Assembly: GCA_965230045.1 (NCBI GenBank)
Contig: OZ245940.1
Coordinates: 558,001 to 622,000 of the forward strand
Direction of reading: 5' to 3'
Origin: G963662905 sp965230045
GTDB lineage: Bacteria > Bacteroidota > Bacteroidia > Bacteroidales > WRLA01
DNA: 64,000 bases
Below, piece by piece: positions 52,360-60,259 of the stretch. How positions within the stretch are numbered: the stretch's first letter is position 1; every line of letters begins with the position of its first letter. The position numbers and the translations under genes were made by a program. Under the pieces are notes generated by a model. That model was not told the DNA's origin and made no database searches. It saw only the letters and a program-made list of their open reading frames with translations.

Positions 52360-54564
52360 CTAATTTCCCAATCCATCCAAAAGCCTGCGCACGTCCGAAA
52401 CACCACTCAAATAATACTTTGCAGCAGTAGATTTTGTGCCCACTTTTATGGTTTCTGCGGTTTTGGGCAATGATTTGAAAGTGTATTCGTCTGTCCAGTC
52501 ATCGCCAATGGCAAGCATAAAATCAAAGTGGTCGTCAGCGATTTTATTCAAAGCCGCCCGTCCTTTATTGATGCCGGCATTCTTGATTTCAATCACCTTA
52601 TCGCCATCCATAATTTCCAGATTCAGATTGGCAATGTAATTTTTGAGGTCTTCTTTCAGCTCCCAGGCACGTTGTTGTCCCATATCGGGATCGGCATGGC
52701 GGTAATGCCACACCAATGAGTAGTTTTTGTACTCAATAAAGGTGCGGGGCGTGCGGTCAACGTAATTTTGCAGCAGCGGCTCAATAATTTCCATCCAGTC
52801 TTTTTCAATTTGGTTTGTCATGCCCCAATCGCTTTCGGGATTTTTGTGCCAAACCCCATGTTCGGCGATAAAGGCCATGCGCGGATAATCTTGAAACCAC
52901 TCCGAAAGCGTTTCTTTATCGCGCCCGCTGATGATTACCAAAGTGTTTTCTTCGGGCTGCAGCAGTTTCTCAATGATCTTGTACAGTTCATCATCTGGCT
53001 TTGCCATTTGCGGATCATTGTGGAACCCGGTTAAAGTACCATCATAATCAAGGAAAATGATGCGCTTTGCCGCTTTGAGGTATTTTTCTTTAAGCTGTGC
53101 TTCTATTTGAGCATCAATTTTTTGGGTAAAATGCGTTTTTTGCAATTTGCGCACATCCTGAAGCCCATGGATAAAATCGCTTGTCCAGCGGATGTCGTTA
53201 TAAATTTCCAGCCTGTTTTGCAGCACCTTTATGCGCTCTTTTTGTTCTTTTAAAGGCATGTTTAAAGCGCGGAAAATTGTTTCGGCAACTTCTCCGCGGT
53301 TGTTCGGATTTACAATCAAGGATTCGCCAAGCTCTTTTGCTGCACCGGCCATCTCACTGAGTATCAGGACACCATCCTGCTTCGTGCGGCATGCAATATA
53401 TTCTTTGGCGTTGAGGTTCATCCCATCACGCGTGGGCGTAATCAGGGCAATATCTGCATTGCTGTACAATTCGATGCGTTCCTGGCGCGATACCGGATGA
53501 TAAAAATACCAAATCGGCATCCAGTTGATTTGCCCATAGCGTCCGTTGATGCGGCCAACAAGTTCTTCCAACTGTCGTTTCAGCTTTTTGTACTCTGTGA
53601 TTTTCTCCCGCGAAGGCTCAACATACAGGAAAAGGCTTACTTTTTGAAGATATTCCGGATGCAGGTTCAGGAACATTTCAAAAGATTTGATGCGGTCTTT
53701 CAATCCTTTGGTATAATCCAGGCGGTCAATGGAAAGGATGATTTTCCGGTCGGATCCCCTGCGGTGAAATTCCTCAAATGCCTGTCCAATTGTCGTTTTT
53801 TCCGTTCTGTGTGCTAGTTTCCTTGCGCTTTCATGAAAAAATTTATAATCAATCCCCTTTGGGAAAGCATCCACTTTTACAATGCGTTCATCAAGCCTGA
53901 TGCGGTTGAAAATGGTTTCATGACCCAAAAGGCGCCGCACCGAACTCATAAAATGCCGCTGATAGTCATAAATATGAAAGCCAATCAGATCGGAAGCCAA
54001 TATGCCGTTGAGCAATTCCATGCGCCAGGGCAGAAGCCTGAATACCTCAAAAGATGGAAACGGAATGTGCTGAAAATATCCAATCGACATTTTGGGAAAT
54101 TTTTGACGCAAAAGCCCGGGGACCAGCATTAAATGATAATCATGGATCCACACTACATCATCTTCTGTTGCAAATTTTGTGATGATATCAGCGTAAATTG
54201 TATTCACCTGCCGGAATGATTCCCATTGTGCCGTATCGAAACTGGCAAATTGTGTGAAATAATTGAACAAAGGCCAAAGTGTATGATCGCAAAACCCTTC
54301 CAGAAAACTGTTGCGAAGCTCCTTGTCTATATATACCGGAATGCAATTCTGCTGACGAAACTTATTGTCGAGGCGGATTTTTTCGCTTTCGCTGATTTCA
54401 TCAATATTTTTGCCCGGACGCCCGATTCTTTTTATATCATATTCTTCGTGAAATGCCTGCAATTCGTTCTCAAAACCCCGGGGACGGTGTATTAATTCTT
54501 TTTTGTCGTCTGTTTGCCGGATTTCAATAGGTAAGCGGTTGGAAACAACGAACAGTCTTTTCAT
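52360..54564 (-). CDS. otsAB: bifunctional trehalose-6-phosphate synthase/phosphatase
   Basis: A 734-residue fusion. Residues 1-460 are a GT20 glycosyltransferase (LFVVSNRLPIEI, VWIHDYHLMLVPGLLRQKFP, GYFQHIPFPSFEVFRLLPWR, IILSIDRLDYTKGLKDRI, RDGMNLNAKEYIACR) that makes trehalose-6-phosphate from UDP-glucose and glucose-6-phosphate. Residues ~490-734 are a HAD phosphatase (IIFLDYDGTLTGFHNDP, LVIISGRDKETLSEW, AIGDDWTDEYTF) that removes the phosphate. One protein therefore makes trehalose, a stress and osmotic protectant. All catalytic motifs are present. No neighbouring trehalose gene. Confidence 0.96.
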   Translation of the reverse strand: MKRLFVVSNRLPIEIRQTDDKKELIHRPRGFENELQAFHEEYDIKRIGRPGKNIDEISESEKIRLDNKFRQQNCIPVYIDKELRNSFLEGFCDHTLWPLFNYFTQFASFDTAQWESFRQVNTIYADIITKFATEDDVVWIHDYHLMLVPGLLRQKFPKMSIGYFQHIPFPSFEVFRLLPWRMELLNGILASDLIGFHIYDYQRHFMSSVRRLLGHETIFNRIRLDERIVKVDAFPKGIDYKFFHESARKLAHRTEKTTIGQAFEEFHRRGSDRKIILSIDRLDYTKGLKDRIKSFEMFLNLHPEYLQKVSLFLYVEPSREKITEYKKLKRQLEELVGRINGRYGQINWMPIWYFYHPVSRQERIELYSNADIALITPTRDGMNLNAKEYIACRTKQDGVLILSEMAGAAKELGESLIVNPNNRGEVAETIFRALNMPLKEQKERIKVLQNRLEIYNDIRWTSDFIHGLQDVRKLQKTHFTQKIDAQIEAQLKEKYLKAAKRIIFLDYDGTLTGFHNDPQMAKPDDELYKIIEKLLQPEENTLVIISGRDKETLSEWFQDYPRMAFIAEHGVWHKNPESDWGMTNQIEKDWMEIIEPLLQNYVDRTPRTFIEYKNYSLVWHYRHADPDMGQQRAWELKEDLKNYIANLNLEIMDGDKVIEIKNAGINKGRAALNKIADDHFDFMLAIGDDWTDEYTFKSLPKTAETIKVGTKSTAAKYYLSGVSDVRRLLDGLGN

Positions 54565-54720
54565 AATCTTTTCCTCTTTCTTTTGTTCGATGCAAAGATA
54601 TTGATTTCTTGCCAGATGTTTGATTATGCGCCTTTTTATGCATGTTTATTCATAAAAAAAGGCTGTATTTTAAATGACGGATGATTGTTAAGATTATAAG
54701 TTTTATTCAAAAAAACTAAT

Positions 54721-54898
54721 AGATTTCTCAGTCGGCAATGCCTTTCAGGCATAAACCTCCATCGAAATGATTGTTTATTAATTGTTTGGGCAAAGGCGGC
54801 GAGGACTCATTTTATATTTTTTATTGTGTCCTCGCCGCCTTTGCCACTTGAACACAACAAAAGGTCATTTCGATGCCGAATTTTCGGCAGAGAAATCT
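54721..54898. repeat. nested palindromic element, copy B
   Basis: Outer arms AGATTTCTC (54721-54729) and GAGAAATCT (54890-54898); middle arms ATCGAAATGA (54761-54770) and TCATTTCGAT (54865-54874); core 18-bp perfect arms (54789-54806 with 54828-54845) around a 21-nt loop. The core differs from copy A (9993-10049) at one compensated base per arm, and the loop has the same length and the same TATTGT end. The TCATTTCGA...GAGAAATCT motif is common in Bacteroidetes intergenic DNA. Confidence 0.8.
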
Positions 54899-54984
54899 AT
54901 TTTACTCAATAGCAAATCATTATCGTTTTTATGATTTGCCAAAACTAATATGCACCTATATACTCACCTCTAAAAGGTTATTTT

Positions 54985-55039
54985 GCAGGGGTAGGGCAGA
55001 TAGCGGGCATTCCGCGCCCGCTATCTGCCCTACCCCTGC
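54985..55039. repeat. perfect 24-bp hairpin
   Basis: 24-bp perfect inverted arms (54985-55008 with 55016-55039) around a 7-nt loop, GC-rich in an AT-rich gap. It resembles the cores of the nested elements in form but not sequence. No T-run follows. Confidence 0.75.
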
Positions 55040-55244
55040 TTCCTGACAATAGAAAACGGTCATTTCGACTAAAACACAAAGCAAAGCGGAGTGTTGCCGG
55101 GAGAAATCTAAACTTCCTTATAAACTTATGTAAATAAGCGGTTTCTATATGAAACGGGTCGTGATTCGATGTTCTTTGATTATCTAATCCATTGGTAATT
55201 GCGTTGTGAATCAACCAATATTTAGATTACAGCCTAAAATAATA

Positions 55245-55276
55245 ATATCCCCTGCCCGGGAAAGAGCAGGGGATAT
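55245..55276 (-). terminator. rho-independent terminator of ssb
   Basis: 11-bp perfect arms (55245-55255 ATATCCCCTGC with 55266-55276) and, on the minus strand, a following T-rich TATTATTTTA tract, 20 bp after the ssb stop. Confidence 0.75.
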
Positions 55277-55296
55277 GCAGGTTTCCGGAAAATTTT

Positions 55297-55641
55297 TCAG
55301 GATGCGGCTTTGCGCTGCGTCAGGAAAAATTCGTTCATCTGTACTTCTGTGGTGAAACGCTTGTTCCCATCCTTGTCTTCCCAGCTGCGGTTTACGAGCT
55401 TGCCTTCGAGCAAAACTTCCTGTCCTTTTTGGAGCAGTTTTTCGGTCAGGTTGGCCAATGGCCCCCAGGCTACTACCTGATGCCATTGCGACTGATCTAC
55501 CCATTCCCCGCGCTTGTTTTTATATCCTTCGGATGTGGCGAGCGAAAAACGCGCTAATTTATTGTCTTGTCCGAATGTTGAAATTTTAGGGTCTCCGCCT
55601 AAGCGGCCAATGAGTTGAACTTTGTTAACGAGTGCATTCAT
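55297..55641 (-). CDS. ssb: single-stranded DNA-binding protein, short form
   Basis: A 114-residue OB-fold protein (MNALVNKVQLIGRLGGDPKI, ARFSLATSEGYKNKRGEW, SQWHQVVAWGPLANLTEKLL, GQEVLLEGKLVNRSWEDKDG, TTEVQMNEFFLTQRKAAS). It coats ssDNA during replication, repair or recombination. Unlike housekeeping SSBs it ends right after the OB fold and lacks the acidic DDDIPF-type tail that recruits partner proteins, so it is probably a secondary paralogue. A -7 motif (TAGTTTTG on the minus strand, 55687-55694) lies 46 bp upstream, and a terminator follows, so the gene is monocistronic. Confidence 0.92.
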   Translation of the reverse strand: MNALVNKVQLIGRLGGDPKISTFGQDNKLARFSLATSEGYKNKRGEWVDQSQWHQVVAWGPLANLTEKLLQKGQEVLLEGKLVNRSWEDKDGNKRFTTEVQMNEFFLTQRKAAS

Positions 55642-55686
55642 GATGTTGAAATTTTAAATGAATAATTTTTGTTGAACGATCTGCTG

Positions 55687-55694
55687 CAAAACTA
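55687..55694 (-). promoter_or_regulatory. -7 promoter motif for ssb
   Basis: Minus-strand TAGTTTTG fits TAnnTTTG, 45 bp before the ATG at 55641; no clear -33 element. Confidence 0.4.
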
Positions 55695-55809
55695 CAGCGG
55701 CCCAACAGCCCGACTCGGTTTTTACTCATTTGCTTGTGTTTGCAGTTGTTTGCACTCGTTTGTTAACGGATAAAAAACAGTAAAACAGTAATATAAAAAT
55801 ATTTCAGTT

Positions 55810-57237
55810 TTATCGGATTTTTTCGAACAGATCATCCATAGTAAGCTGCGACTGCACCAAACCGCCGGAATATTCATTCTGTTTGAGCCCAAATGTTGTG
55901 ATCATACTCAGAAAAACAGACTTGCGGGTTTTGCTCTCTTCTTTAAAAGCACCTATTTTATTGCGAAGTTCTTCTGCATATTTCCCGGAAATCGTAAATG
56001 GACTGATTGAAAATTTTGTTTCAATAAGATTGATTGTTTGATCACGGCGATCAATGATCAGATCAATTTGCGTGCCATTTTCCTGATTTCTGCTTTTCCA
56101 GGAAGATACTTCCGTTTGAACAGCCTCTATGCCTAATGCTTTTTTGATTTCCGGCAGATGAGTCATGCAAATGAGTTCATAAGCATAGCCACTCCATGCC
56201 CTGTGTTTCGGGGCATCAATCAGGTTGATCCAGCTATTCTGATCTGTATTGTTTTGATTATCAATAAATTTAATATAGAATAGAGTATAAAAATCCTGTA
56301 ATTGGTATAAGCTGTTTCGTTTTTTTCTGCCAAAAGGCGTGTATTTTCGAATAAAGCCGCTTAATTCGAGCTCATCGAGCAAACGCGTTGTACTGCCTGC
56401 ATTGGGCAATCCCGTGAGCTGAATGATCTCCAGCCGGTCAAGACCTTTGTTTCTTTTTGCAAGAGCCTTGATGATCCGTAGGTGTTTGTCGTAATTATTA
56501 AATAAGGAGCGGTATAAATTATGGAACTCGTCGCGGAGCAGTCCGTCCTTCGAAAAACATATGCGGTCGATATTTTGGGCTGCGCTTTCGCCTTTTTTTA
56601 TTTCATCCCAATAATACGGGACACCACCAAAGGACATGTATAACTGAATAATTTGGTAGCGATCAAGCTGTATATTTCTGCTTTTCAGGTAAGTTTCGCA
56701 TTCACTCAGTTGAAAAGGCAACAACTTTATTTGTTGGCTTACGCGATTATGTAGCCCTCCTCTGTTATTGATGAGCTTGTTGATCATCCATGAAGTCGCC
56801 GAACCGCAGGCAATGAGGACAATGTCATCGCGAGCGGAAGCCCAGCTGTTCCAAAAATGCTCTAAAGCCTGAATAAATTTTGATCCTCTGGTGTCAAACC
56901 AGGGCAACTCATCAATAAAAATCAGTTTCCTTCCATTCTGTTTTTCCAGCATTGTTGCCAGTTGTGAAAATGCAACAAGCCAATCTTGTTTCGGCTTAAA
57001 TTCCTGACGTGGAAATGATTTTTGCAAAGCCAGATAGAAGTTTGTGATCTGTTGCTGGAGGTTTGCATTGGCCAATCCGCTTACCTGAAAAGTAAAACGA
57101 TCCCTAAAAACGGATCGTATCAGGAATGTTTTGCCTACCCTGCGTCTTCCATAAACAACTAAAAATTCAGATCTGTTTGAATTATAGATGCTTTCAAGTT
57201 TTTGTATTTCATTGATTCGCCCAACCAGTTCCTGCAT
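55810..57237 (-). CDS. archaeal-type AAA ATPase (DUF234-like)
   Basis: A 475-residue ATPase. The N-terminus has VGRINEIQKLESIYNS, a Walker A motif YGRRRVGKTFLI, and a Walker B region KLIFIDELPWFDT, followed by sensor-like LIACGSATSWMI. A winged-helix part follows (LDRLEIIQLTGLPNAGSTTR). The C-terminal domain (~370-475, IDLIIDRRDQTINLIETKF) has the D-x-n-x-E-x-K arrangement of PD-(D/E)xK nuclease-like DUF234 domains. These proteins are common in Bacteroidetes and archaea, and their role is unclear. It lies just downstream of a duplicated inverted repeat (57278-57366) and a -7 motif (TATATTTG on the minus strand, 57257-57264). Confidence 0.85.
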   Translation of the reverse strand: MQELVGRINEIQKLESIYNSNRSEFLVVYGRRRVGKTFLIRSVFRDRFTFQVSGLANANLQQQITNFYLALQKSFPRQEFKPKQDWLVAFSQLATMLEKQNGRKLIFIDELPWFDTRGSKFIQALEHFWNSWASARDDIVLIACGSATSWMINKLINNRGGLHNRVSQQIKLLPFQLSECETYLKSRNIQLDRYQIIQLYMSFGGVPYYWDEIKKGESAAQNIDRICFSKDGLLRDEFHNLYRSLFNNYDKHLRIIKALAKRNKGLDRLEIIQLTGLPNAGSTTRLLDELELSGFIRKYTPFGRKKRNSLYQLQDFYTLFYIKFIDNQNNTDQNSWINLIDAPKHRAWSGYAYELICMTHLPEIKKALGIEAVQTEVSSWKSRNQENGTQIDLIIDRRDQTINLIETKFSISPFTISGKYAEELRNKIGAFKEESKTRKSVFLSMITTFGLKQNEYSGGLVQSQLTMDDLFEKIR

Positions 57238-57256
57238 TTTATATGGTATTTGATTT

Positions 57257-57264
57257 CAAATATA
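57257..57264 (-). promoter_or_regulatory. -7 promoter motif for the ATPase gene
   Basis: Minus-strand TATATTTG fits TAnnTTTG, 19 bp before the ATG at 57237. The duplicated inverted repeats begin 13 bp further upstream, where a regulator would affect this promoter. Confidence 0.5.
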
Positions 57265-57277
57265 CAAATCTTTCGGC

Positions 57278-57366
57278 AGATAAAGCCGGTTTAACTATTT
57301 AATTTGGCTTTATCTATGAGAAAATTAGAGATAAAGCCAAATAAAGCGTTTAATTTGGCTTTATCT
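57278..57366. promoter_or_regulatory. two tandem copies of an inverted repeat, candidate operator
   Basis: AGATAAAGCC-N18-GGCTTTATCT occurs at 57278-57315 and again at 57329-57366. Both copies have the same 10-bp arms and exactly 18 bp between them; the units repeat every 51 bp. The site lies in the 195-bp gap between the divergent ATPase gene (start 57237) and the secreted-protein gene (start 57433), directly upstream of the former's promoter. Confidence 0.65.
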
Positions 57367-57407
57367 AATTAAAATTACGACCTAAAGCCGTCTCCGTTAT
57401 TATTTTA

Positions 57408-57415
57408 TACTTTTG
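57408..57415 (+). promoter_or_regulatory. -7 promoter motif
   Basis: TACTTTTG fits TAnnTTTG, 17 bp before the ATG at 57433; no clear -33 element. Confidence 0.45.
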
Positions 57416-57432
57416 GAGAAAACACAGAACCC

Positions 57433-58188
57433 ATGAAAAAGAACGTCATATTCCTGCTTGCTTTGATATTTGTTCCTTCTCTGGTAAAAAGCCAGGACAG
57501 GCTTGAAGTGAAGGTTCCGACAGCTCAGGAGGAAGCTCAGTATGTTTGGATGAACCTGAAAGACATCAGCTTTTTTGACCAAAACAATTATCAGCTAAGC
57601 TGGCCGGATGGCGATTTTATGAATGGATTGCTGCATAAAGCACGCAAAAATCAGTTGTCAGGCGCTGATTATGATTCGCTTGTAAGCGAGATGGTGCAAA
57701 AGATTTATCAAAAGGAGGACTATCAGGAAGCATTTCAGAAAATTGAGGAGCATGTGCCTTTAATAAACCAGATGATTGCAGAATTGCCCGATAGCCTTGG
57801 GTCTGTTGATTTCAGGAATTTCCCTCTGTATGAAGTAAAGCTCACCCTTTATGGCCCGGGCGGAAGCTACAACCCACAAAAAGGAAGTCTTTTATTGTTT
57901 GCTACCAAAGAGGGCGATTTTAAGATGTACACAAATCCTGCTTATACCATTATTCATGAAATTGTGCATATAGGTATTGAGGAATCATTAATTCAAAAGT
58001 ATAATGTGCCCCACACATTGAAAGAGCGTATTGTTGATAATTTTGTTTTGCTCTATTTTGGCGACAGGCTTCCGGGCTATAAAAGGCAGGAAATGGGTTG
58101 GGAAAAACTGGATCGCTATTTGAAAAGCAAAGAGGATTTGGCGATGCTGCCTGAGATTCTTCAGGAAATGCTTATTGAAGAAAAATAA
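57433..58188 (+). CDS. secreted HExxH putative metallopeptidase
   Basis: A 251-residue exported protein (signal MKKNVIFLLALIFVPSLVKS). I do not recognise the family. Near residue 180 is HEIVHIGIEES, an HExxH zinc-binding motif, with Glu residues further on (ESLIQKYNVPHTLKERIVD) that could supply the third ligand. The preceding part includes FPLYEVKLTLYGPGGSYNP, with YNPQKGSLLLFATKEG. A gluzincin-like peptidase acting in the periplasm or outside is plausible. Monocistronic between the ATPase gene and tRNA-Cys. Confidence 0.75.
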   Translation: MKKNVIFLLALIFVPSLVKSQDRLEVKVPTAQEEAQYVWMNLKDISFFDQNNYQLSWPDGDFMNGLLHKARKNQLSGADYDSLVSEMVQKIYQKEDYQEAFQKIEEHVPLINQMIAELPDSLGSVDFRNFPLYEVKLTLYGPGGSYNPQKGSLLLFATKEGDFKMYTNPAYTIIHEIVHIGIEESLIQKYNVPHTLKERIVDNFVLLYFGDRLPGYKRQEMGWEKLDRYLKSKEDLAMLPEILQEMLIEEK

Positions 58189-58224
58189 AAAAGCCTGCTT
58201 CGTAATTGAAACAGGCTGATTTTG

Positions 58225-58295
58225 AGGTCACGAGCGGATTCGAACCGCTGTACAAGGTTTTGCAGACCTCTGCCTAACCGCTCGGCCACGTGACC
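58225..58295 (-). tRNA. tRNA-Cys (anticodon GCA)
   Basis: A 71-nt cloverleaf on the minus strand: acceptor GGTCACG (from 58295) pairs with CGTGACC; D-arm GGCCGAGCGGTTAGGC; anticodon stem-loop with CTGCAAA (anticodon GCA); T-arm GGTTCGAATCC in CAGCGGTTCGAATCCGCTG form. The discriminator is U, as required for tRNA-Cys. The CCA end is not encoded. Confidence 0.95.
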
Positions 58296-58385
58296 ATTTG
58301 GGCGGCAAAGATAGAAATATTCCCTCAAAAGCAAAAATAAAATTTCTTTTCTTGCATTTTTTAGGCATTCTTCGTGTCGAATTCC

Positions 58386-58393
58386 TAATTTTG
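58386..58393 (+). promoter_or_regulatory. -7 promoter motif for glnS
   Basis: TAATTTTG fits TAnnTTTG, 32 bp before the ATG at 58426. Confidence 0.45.
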
Positions 58394-58425
58394 GGCTTTT
58401 GTTTTTTATAGATAAATAAACAACT

Positions 58426-60138
58426 ATGTCAGATAAGGATAAGAATGCCGCAGAAGAAGCTGCCGAAGGAAAGTCGAAAACGAATTTTATCGAAGCCATC
58501 ATCAATGAAGAGATTAAAGAGGGAAAGCATGAAGGCCGTGTACATACACGTTTTCCGCCCGAACCAAATGGTTATCTTCATATTGGCCATGCCAAAGCAA
58601 TTTGCCTGAGTTTTGGAATTGCCCAAAATTATCAGGGGAAATGCAATCTCCGTTTTGATGATACAAACCCCAGTAAGGAAGAAACAGAATATGTTGAGTC
58701 CATTAAAGAAGATGTAAAATGGCTTGGTTTCCAATGGGATGAGGAACATTTCACATCCGATTATTTTGATCAGCTTTACGAATGGGCAGAGAAAATGATC
58801 CTCGATGGTAAAGCATATGTAGATGATCAAACTGCAGAAGAAATTGCTGCACAAAAAGGCACACCAACCAAAGCCGGTATTGAAAGCCCGTATCGCAACC
58901 GCACTCCTGAAGAAAACCTTCAGATGTTTCGCGACATGAAAGCTGGAAAATATCAGGAAGGCGAAAAAGTCCTGCGTGCAAAAATCGATATGTCTGCAGC
59001 AAATATGCACCTGCGCGATCCGCTGATGTACCGCATTATGCATAAAGAGCATCACCGCACAGGCGATAAATGGTGCATTTACCCGATGTACGATTATGCC
59101 CATGGGCAATCTGATTATATCGAGAAAATTACCAATTCGCTTTGTACATTGGAATTTGAAGTGCATCGCCCGCTTTATGATTGGTTTCTCGATCAATTGG
59201 TTGAAGATGAGCACTATCGCCCGCGTCAAACAGAATTCGCCCGCCTGAACCTGAGCTATACAGTGATGAGTAAGCGTAAGCTCCTCCAACTGGTGAAAGA
59301 AAATTATGTAAATGGCTGGGACGATCCGCGAATGCCCACTGTTTCCGGAATGCGCCGCCGCGGTTATACGCCCGCAAGCCTCAGAAACTTTGCCGATACA
59401 ATCGGAATTGCAAAACGCGATAATGTAATTGATGTGGCCTTGCTCGAACATGCGGTCCGCGAGGATTTGAATAAAGTAGCTCCACGTGTATTTGGTGTTC
59501 TTGATCCTGTTAAAGTCGTTATTAACAATTATCCCGAAGGACAAACAGAAGAAATGGAGCTCATCAATAATCCTGAGGATGAAAGCCAGGGTTCAAGAAA
59601 AGTTCCTTTTAGCCGCGAGGTTTTTATTGAGCGCAATGATTTTATGGTCGATCCGCCACGTAAGTTTTTCCGCATGGGTCCGGGACGCGAGGTACGCCTC
59701 AAAGGAGCTTATATCGTGAAATGCGAAGATTATAAAATGAATGCCGAAACGGGCGAAATTGAAGAAATCTATTGCACCTACGATCCGGACACCAAAAGTG
59801 GAATGAGCCAGGCAAACCGCAAAGTGAAAGGCACATTGCATTGGGTTTCCTGTGCACATGCGCTGGATGCAGAAATCAGGATTTACGACCGGCTTTTTAT
59901 GGATGAAGCGCCTGACGGACATGAAGACAAGGATTTTAAAGAATTCCTGAATCCGGAATCATTGCAAAAAACTACCGCAAAAGTAGAACCTGCGCTGGCA
60001 AATGCCAAAGCACTCGATCATTTTCAGTTCCAAAGGATCGGCTACTTCAACCTCGATCCGGATACGGAAAAAGAAGGACGCCTGATCTTTAACCGTACTG
60101 TGCCTTTGAGGGATTCGTGGTCGAAAAAGGGAAAATAG
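58426..60138 (+). CDS. glnS: glutamine--tRNA ligase
   Basis: A 570-residue class I aminoacyl-tRNA synthetase. The HIGH-type motif is RFPPEPNGYLHIGHAKAI and the KMSKS-type motif is TVMSKRKLLQLV. FDDTNPSKEETEYV and the C-terminal anticodon-binding barrels (VVINNYPEGQ, GREVRLKGAYIVKC) mark GlnRS rather than GluRS. It charges tRNA-Gln directly, so this organism need not rely only on the amidotransferase route. Length normal. Long open frames on the opposite strand are shadows. Confidence 0.96.
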   Translation: MSDKDKNAAEEAAEGKSKTNFIEAIINEEIKEGKHEGRVHTRFPPEPNGYLHIGHAKAICLSFGIAQNYQGKCNLRFDDTNPSKEETEYVESIKEDVKWLGFQWDEEHFTSDYFDQLYEWAEKMILDGKAYVDDQTAEEIAAQKGTPTKAGIESPYRNRTPEENLQMFRDMKAGKYQEGEKVLRAKIDMSAANMHLRDPLMYRIMHKEHHRTGDKWCIYPMYDYAHGQSDYIEKITNSLCTLEFEVHRPLYDWFLDQLVEDEHYRPRQTEFARLNLSYTVMSKRKLLQLVKENYVNGWDDPRMPTVSGMRRRGYTPASLRNFADTIGIAKRDNVIDVALLEHAVREDLNKVAPRVFGVLDPVKVVINNYPEGQTEEMELINNPEDESQGSRKVPFSREVFIERNDFMVDPPRKFFRMGPGREVRLKGAYIVKCEDYKMNAETGEIEEIYCTYDPDTKSGMSQANRKVKGTLHWVSCAHALDAEIRIYDRLFMDEAPDGHEDKDFKEFLNPESLQKTTAKVEPALANAKALDHFQFQRIGYFNLDPDTEKEGRLIFNRTVPLRDSWSKKGK

Positions 60139-60259
60139 ACAAGTAAGGCTTCTTTATTTTCAGGGTTTTTGTACCTTCACGCAGTGAACAAATGGTAAAC
60201 ATGGCAAATTGTTTTCATAGCCATTGTGCCGATAAAATTCTGAAAATTAGAAATCTGAA

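Larger units (their letters stand above)
54565..55244. other. 680-bp intergenic region with palindromic repeats
   Basis: Holds the promoter region of otsAB on the left, the nested palindrome copy B (54721-54898), a 24-bp hairpin (54985-55039), and a half unit with the GGTCATTTCGAC...GAGAAATCT pattern (~55060-55110). The short open frames here run through the repeats and are not credible genes. Confidence 0.7.

Noticed and set aside
54978..55504. Short minus-strand open frames between otsAB and ssb
   Set aside because: They run through palindromic repeats or out of frame through ssb and show no protein-like composition.
57271..57372. CRISPR or integron attachment site
   Set aside because: Only two units exist, with inverted arms in a promoter; no cas genes or integrase nearby.
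58429..59544. 371-residue open frame on the minus strand
   Set aside because: Opposite glnS, which is unmistakable; Cys/Phe/Ile-rich shadow.
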